Positions 14,308-17,561 of a DNA stretch of 17,561 bases are shown here, one piece after another. The DNA comes from Nitrososphaerales archaeon TH5893 (GTDB lineage: Archaea > Thermoproteota > Nitrososphaeria > Nitrososphaerales > Nitrososphaeraceae), in contig JAATVT010000109.1 of assembly GCA_014523685.1 (NCBI GenBank), forward strand, positions 1 through 17,561. Direction: 5' to 3'. Made by a program: the position numbers and the translations under genes. The stretch's first letter is position 1, and every line of letters starts with the position of its first letter. The notes beneath the pieces were generated by a model that saw only the letters and a program-made list of their open reading frames with translations, made no database searches and was not told the DNA's origin.

Positions 14308-14335
14308 AATTAGAGTCTGGGGGGAGGTTAAATAG

Positions 14336-14998
14336 GTGAATCCCTCCGAAGCCAAGTTCAAAATTAACATTAAGGAAGGCATTGTTGAGATTGAAGGAAG
14401 TGACAGTTTTGTCGAAAGACATTTGGAAAAATTCGAGGAAATATGTAAAACTGCAATACAGGAAGTTGTAGCCAGAAAGATCACTGACTCGAGAAAAACT
14501 AAAGGGAAATATCTCCCCGAAAATAATCATCGGCAATACGAAATTACTCCGATATCTACACATCATGCGGAAAAAACAGCCGGTAAGCATATGAATAGAC
14601 AACATGCACCCCTCCCACCTATACCTGTAGATTTGAAGGCAAATCAAAATAAAACAGGACTGAGGGAATTTTATAACCAGAAGAGACCTTTCAGCCACTA
14701 TGAAAAAACAGTAGTCTTTGTGTATTATCTAACAAAATTCAATCACAAATCAGAGGTGAAGTTCGGCGAAATCCTTTCATGTTATGACGAAGTAGACGAA
14801 AGGAAACCCAGCATAATCGATATAGTGAAAAATTCGATAAGGTATAAGGGATGGCTTGCCCAAGGATCTGACAAATTTACAACGGTTTTGACGATTTCAG
14901 GAGAAAATTTTGTTAGATTCGATCTGCCCCAAAATAATGAACATGTCCCGAGCATCATGAAACAGACACAGAATATAGGGGATCTTCTTGGTAAATGA
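14336..14998 (+). CDS. Protein of unknown function, 220 residues, two-part
   Basis: I do not recognise a named family. The N-terminus (1-50) reads as a beta-strand pair and helix: KFKINIKEGIVEIEGSDSFV then ERHLEKFEEICKTAIQEV, a pattern seen at the N-terminus of other archaeal hypothetical proteins. Residues 51-105 are polar, His/Pro/Lys-rich and probably disordered. The C-terminal part (107-195) starts LREFYNQKRPFSHYEKTVVFVYYL and looks like a winged-helix or similar helical fold ending with FTTVLTISGENFVRFDLP. The GTG start at 14336 is preceded by a strong Shine-Dalgarno-like GGGGAGGT (14320-14327), unlike the leaderless genes around it. It is divergent from the SDR and tail-to-tail with endA (1-nt gap). 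An inverted repeat at 14278-14307 could mediate control, perhaps by itself. Confidence 0.7.
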   Translation: MNPSEAKFKINIKEGIVEIEGSDSFVERHLEKFEEICKTAIQEVVARKITDSRKTKGKYLPENNHRQYEITPISTHHAEKTAGKHMNRQHAPLPPIPVDLKANQNKTGLREFYNQKRPFSHYEKTVVFVYYLTKFNHKSEVKFGEILSCYDEVDERKPSIIDIVKNSIRYKGWLAQGSDKFTTVLTISGENFVRFDLPQNNEHVPSIMKQTQNIGDLLGK

Positions 14999-14999
14999 A

Positions 15000-15602
15000 T
15001 TATGCGCGCCACCAGTCAAATCCGATGAATTCTACCTTCTTCTCCTTCGTTTTGGGAATTGCTATGATAAACTGCTTCTTAACAGTTGTTGCCAACCTTC
15101 CTGCTAGTACAATGGCTGTTGCGGTTATATCAAAACCCGGCTTGTATACTTGGACCAAGTAAGGCGCGTGGTCAATTCCTGGGCCTCGCTCGTACACAGC
15201 AAAGTCGCAACCAAATTTGATACCAGGTGAGACTACATAGCCTCGATCTCGCAGCTCCTGAAAAACTAGATATTTTGTATCAAACTCGTCGTATTGGTTT
15301 TTGCAAAGGGATTTGATATTTGAAGTCGACATTGGCCTCCCATCTATAGTACGTAATTTCAATTTCGATTTCAGCGTAAGGTAATATCCTTCTATGAGGT
15401 CTAGAACAAGTGGCTGGCTGAATTGAATCCCTTTAGGTTTCGGTATGCCCAGGGGTTTTCCGAAATACCCGTTCACAAATAATAACCTGGAACACTCTAT
15501 ATTCCAGACAATTATTCTATTTCTAACAAGTAATCCATTGAGGGGATAGACGACGGGATCAATACTAGCACTATCGTTTATTTCGACACCTTTTGTCGCC
15601 AA
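15000..15602 (-). CDS. endA: tRNA-splicing endonuclease EndA
   Basis: EndA cuts introns out of tRNA and rRNA precursors at bulge-helix-bulge sites, leaving ends for ligase RtcB. The 200-residue product has an N-terminal domain (1-95) and the conserved catalytic domain: YDEFDTKYLVFQELRDRGY (104-122), SPGIKFGCDFAVYERGPGIDHAPYLVQV (125-152) and TVKKQFIIAI (173-182). The catalytic triad is most likely Y137, H145 and K176; the H-to-K distance (31) equals that of the Methanocaldococcus enzyme. The start is TTG 15602: TTATATAAA (15623-15631) is centred about 25 nt upstream, so the mRNA is leaderless, and no other in-frame ATG precedes the domain. It ends 1 nt from the convergent 220-residue gene. 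Size fits the single-unit enzyme that assembles as a homotetramer or with a partner subunit. Confidence 0.94.
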   Translation of the reverse strand: MATKGVEINDSASIDPVVYPLNGLLVRNRIIVWNIECSRLLFVNGYFGKPLGIPKPKGIQFSQPLVLDLIEGYYLTLKSKLKLRTIDGRPMSTSNIKSLCKNQYDEFDTKYLVFQELRDRGYVVSPGIKFGCDFAVYERGPGIDHAPYLVQVYKPGFDITATAIVLAGRLATTVKKQFIIAIPKTKEKKVEFIGFDWWRA

Positions 15603-15622
15603 TTAGTCGCACTTCGAATGCA

Positions 15623-15631
15623 TTATATAAA
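15623..15631 (-). promoter_or_regulatory. TATA box for endA, nearly symmetric
   Basis: TTATATAAA lies about 25-27 nt before the endA TTG (15602). Its core TTATATAA is self-complementary, so it might also support plus-strand transcription toward ATG 15660. Confidence 0.55.
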
Positions 15632-15953
15632 TTGCTTTATCTTTGTTGCTTTGATGTGAATGTCATTAGATATCACTTTTAATATGCCCAAATTCCGAAC
15701 CATTTCTAACAGGAACTACTGTGTGATGTTTTCCATTTATTCTCCAATGATGATTTAATTCAGTATCAGAATCATATTGATGATTTGTGACTGTATACTG
15801 TGCACATGAATGACTTAACATCTTTGCAGGACCCAAGATACCTATTATCTATTTCCTGTTATCGAAGTTGAAAAATAATTTTCATGAGCTGTCGGAATTG
15901 GCTAGGATATGTCTCACTCTATATTTTAAGAGCCAATTAATCTCTTCACAGAA

Positions 15954-15991
15954 CTACCATTTATGGTAGAGTGTAGACAACTAATTCTACA
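15954..15991. repeat. Two adjacent inverted repeats
   Basis: CTACCAT-TT-ATGGTAG (15954-15969) is a perfect 7-bp inverted repeat with a 2-bp spacer; TGTAGA-8 nt-TCTACA (15972-15991) follows at once. They lie about 130-165 nt past the end of homoserine dehydrogenase and far from endA. They could be protein-binding sites or part of a structured RNA; no family recognised. Confidence 0.4.
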
Positions 15992-16119
15992 TCAATTAGC
16001 ACAGTCATACTCTAACTGATTCGAAGTGCCTCTCCTAGTAAATAAATGAGGGCTAGCAAAGATAGACAATTCGACATCACGTCGAAATAAGTAATCGAAC
16101 AGATGTTCAACCAAATTGT

Positions 16120-17133
16120 TCACATTTCATATACAGAATTCTTAATTTCTATTAAGTCACGGAGGACGGCACTGGCCGTCTCCATCCCCCCAGCTCCTCT
16201 TCCAATAATTGTCTGCTGTCCAGAATGTTCCGATGAAAATGTCACAGCATTTAGAGTCCCATTTACACAAATTGGGTCGAATTTAGATACCTCCATAGGC
16301 CTCACAATAAGCTTCCTATTCTCAGTCATTCCAATCAACTTTATAGAATTATTCCTTTTTTGCGCTTCCTCAATTCTTTCAAGCGTAACTTCCGCAATCC
16401 CAATCCTTTCTACGTCACAGATTGTCTTCTTCATCCCCATGACCCAGTTCGCGATTATCGAAACCTTGGCCGCTGCATCATACCCGTCAATATCTAGCTC
16501 AGGAGTGGCTTCTGCAATTCCTTTCTCTTGGGCATCTCTCAACGCGCTTTCAAATGATAGACCTTGCTCCATTCTAGTCAAAACATAATTGGTGGTACCA
16601 TTGAGTATTCCTTTGAAGGATAGAATTCTGTCACCCTTGAGACATCTCTTTGCAAATTCTAAGATGGGGGTGCCTCCACCAACGGTCCCACTGAAACGCA
16701 ACATAACGTTATTGTAGTTTGCGAGTTCCATTAACGACGGGAAGGCCAAAGCAAGAGGACCCTTATTTGTCGTTATGACGTGTTTTCCGGACCTCATTGC
16801 TGATATGATATTCGAAATGCCTGGTTCTCCATTCTGTAAATTGGTGGGAGTTAACTCGAGTAAGACATCTGAATCCGTCTGTTCAACTACGTCGTCTTCT
16901 AACGATTTACATCCTTCTGATCTATATTCAACCACAGTTCCCTTAATCTTCTTAATGTCCAATAATTTTTGAAGGTCAATACCAGACGGACAAACAACCG
17001 CCCCTTTTTTATCAATACATGCAACTATCCGAGGGTTAACTCCATATGTGCTATACAAATCTGCAGAGCGTGAGAGAATAAGTTTTGCAAAGCTCTGTCC
17101 TACATTTCCAAATCCGACAATTATTAGACGCAA
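16120..17133 (-). CDS. hom: Homoserine dehydrogenase
   Basis: It reduces aspartate semialdehyde to homoserine with NAD(P)H, the branch toward threonine and methionine. The 337-residue product has the Rossmann loop VGFGNVGQSFA (6-16), LELTPTNLQNGEPG (92-105), GKHVITTNKGPLAL (115-128), the core SGTVGGGTPIL and GILNGTTNYVLTRM, then ATPELDIDGYDAAAKVSI with the catalytic Asp/Lys region, and IIGRGAGGMETASAVLRDL at the end. It has no C-terminal ACT domain, so threonine feedback through that route is not expected. The start is TTG 17133, about 32 nt after an AT-rich TATA-like element (17161-17170). It is 60 nt downstream of PII in the same direction; the two may be cotranscribed. Confidence 0.95.
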   Translation of the reverse strand: MRLIIVGFGNVGQSFAKLILSRSADLYSTYGVNPRIVACIDKKGAVVCPSGIDLQKLLDIKKIKGTVVEYRSEGCKSLEDDVVEQTDSDVLLELTPTNLQNGEPGISNIISAMRSGKHVITTNKGPLALAFPSLMELANYNNVMLRFSGTVGGGTPILEFAKRCLKGDRILSFKGILNGTTNYVLTRMEQGLSFESALRDAQEKGIAEATPELDIDGYDAAAKVSIIANWVMGMKKTICDVERIGIAEVTLERIEEAQKRNNSIKLIGMTENRKLIVRPMEVSKFDPICVNGTLNAVTFSSEHSGQQTIIGRGAGGMETASAVLRDLIEIKNSVYEM

Positions 17134-17160
17134 TTTAGACAGTGATTTGGTTAATTTTGC

Positions 17161-17170
17161 GATATATTTA
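17161..17170 (-). promoter_or_regulatory. TATA-like element for homoserine dehydrogenase
   Basis: GATATATTTA (TAAATATATC on the minus strand) is centred about 32 nt before TTG 17133, giving a leader of roughly five bases. Confidence 0.45.
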
Positions 17171-17193
17171 ATATACTCTTTATTTTGGTGCTT

Positions 17194-17538
17194 TTACAAT
17201 GCAGAGTCGCCTGTTTCTTTGGTTCCTATATCGTATGCACCAACTACATCAAATACAAATATCTTTCCAATAGATGACGTACCAGCGCCTATCTCGGCGA
17301 GCACGTCGTTTACAATAGGGTCTGCTAGGGAATCAGGAACCAATACCTCTAATTTTGTGTTGGATCCGTATTCGGGGACATATTTCATTACCCCCCTTCC
17401 TACAGAGAGAGGTTCTTGCTTTGTGCGCCCCCGCCCCTTAATATCATACATTGTCAGCCCTCCTACCTTATACTTGTGGAGAATTTCATTTACATCTCGC
17501 ACTCGCTCATGAGGTACTATCAAGTCTAGTCTTTTCAT
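17194..17538 (-). CDS. glnK: PII nitrogen-regulatory protein
   Basis: PII proteins are trimeric sensors of ATP/ADP and 2-oxoglutarate that control ammonium transport and nitrogen metabolism. The 114-residue product begins MKRLDLIVPHERVRDVNEIL and has the T-loop region GRGRTKQEPLSVGRGVMKYVP (35-55), the B-loop SSIGKIFVFDV (88-98) and a C-loop like DIGTKETGDSAL (103-114). Length is normal (about 112). The T-loop lacks the Tyr-51 that bacterial GlnB proteins use for uridylylation and is differently built, so regulation is probably by ligand binding alone. ATG 17538 lies 23 nt from the window end, so its promoter is largely outside. It precedes homoserine dehydrogenase by 60 nt; GlnB or GlnK naming is only by family. 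Confidence 0.92.
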   Translation of the reverse strand: MKRLDLIVPHERVRDVNEILHKYKVGGLTMYDIKGRGRTKQEPLSVGRGVMKYVPEYGSNTKLEVLVPDSLADPIVNDVLAEIGAGTSSIGKIFVFDVVGAYDIGTKETGDSAL

Positions 17539-17561
17539 GGTGTAATGAATCGGAACAAAGG

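Larger units (their letters stand above)
13959..14335. other. 377-nt divergent promoter region between the SDR and the 220-residue protein
   Basis: No convincing gene. It holds the SDR TATA box next to 13981 on the minus strand, a TTGAC-AC-GTCAA element (14236-14247), the palindrome CCAATTGG (14251-14258), and a nested inverted repeat (14278-14307) next to the plus-strand gene start. A minus-strand frame (13928-14113) overlaps the SDR start but lacks a promoter or family match. Confidence 0.5.
15603..16119. other. 517-nt intergenic region between homoserine dehydrogenase and endA
   Basis: The longest gene-free stretch here. It holds the endA TATA box (15623-15631), two TGATGATTT direct repeats 30 nt apart (15748-15756, 15778-15786), a perfect CTACCAT-TT-ATGGTAG palindrome (15954-15969), a TGTAGA/TCTACA hairpin (15972-15991), and an 11-bp inverted pair GCACTTCGAAT/ATTCGAAGTGC (15609-15619, 16019-16029). 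A 32-codon frame opens at ATG 15660. No tRNA was seen. Confidence 0.5.

Noticed and set aside
14306..14698. 130-codon minus-strand frame
   Set aside because: It lies fully antisense to the 220-residue gene, which has a Shine-Dalgarno and a domain-like sequence; taken as a shadow.
15746..15800. C/D-box sRNA candidate: two TGATGATTT motifs 30 nt apart
   Set aside because: The spacing fits C and C' boxes, but no CTGA D or D' box is found at the needed positions.
1..17561. tRNA, rRNA, CRISPR, IS or phage features
   Set aside because: No T-arm GGTTCRAATCC pattern outside coding DNA, no regularly spaced repeats, no transposase or integrase motifs were seen by eye; a tRNAscan or Infernal run would be decisive.

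Overview
The window looks like chromosomal DNA from an ammonia-oxidising archaeon (Nitrososphaerota, formerly Thaumarchaeota; probably a soil-type group I.1b relative such as Nitrososphaera or Nitrosocosmicus). Evidence: archaeal information-processing genes (two TFB factors, the Rpo7-Spt4 pair, tRNA-splicing endonuclease EndA, ribosomal protein S30e, which is absent from euryarchaea), a GTP-dependent dephospho-CoA kinase, a PII protein, and many genes with an archaeal TATA element about 26-27 nt before the start codon. The DNA is AT-rich (about 40 % GC by eye). The genus-level assignment is inference. No rRNA, tRNA, CRISPR array, IS element or integrase was seen; this appears to be core chromosome.

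Layout. 1-2000: an EgtD-type histidine methyltransferase (+) faces a small membrane protein gene (-) across an intergenic stretch rich in inverted repeats. 2004-3767: a TFB with an altered B-reader, then two very small genes (a two-helix membrane protein and a Cys/His-rich 48-residue protein). 3923-6555: a minus-strand set read TFB, then Mrp/ApbC Fe-S carrier, then dephospho-CoA kinase; the kinase is interrupted by a frame change at a run of ten A. 6788-9115: a ribbon-helix-helix protein, then rpo7-spt4-nadC in a tight plus-strand cluster. 9284-11893: nadA (-), S30e (+), nadX (+) and a TRAM-domain protein (+). 12153-14998: a 601-residue tandem short-chain dehydrogenase (-) divergent from an unrecognised 220-residue protein (+). 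15000-17538: endA, homoserine dehydrogenase and PII, all minus.

How the genes fit together. nadX, nadA and nadC supply de novo NAD synthesis from aspartate (aspartate dehydrogenase, quinolinate synthase, quinolinate phosphoribosyltransferase). NadA needs a 4Fe-4S cluster, and an Mrp-type cluster carrier lies nearby. Dephospho-CoA kinase completes CoA synthesis. Homoserine dehydrogenase and PII tie aspartate-family amino acids to nitrogen status. The remaining genes mostly serve transcription (TFB x2, Rpo7, Spt4) and RNA or translation (EndA, S30e, TRAM).

The most interesting observations are: (1) the dephospho-CoA kinase split at an A10 tract whose geometry fits -1 slippage; (2) the tandem SDR, which resembles half of the Chloroflexus bifunctional malonyl-CoA reductase but has Gln in place of the SDR catalytic Lys; (3) a TFB whose B-reader has lost the GPEWR motif; (4) a strong leaderless-promoter pattern that fixes several GTG and TTG starts. 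All family assignments come from reading motifs by eye, without a database search.
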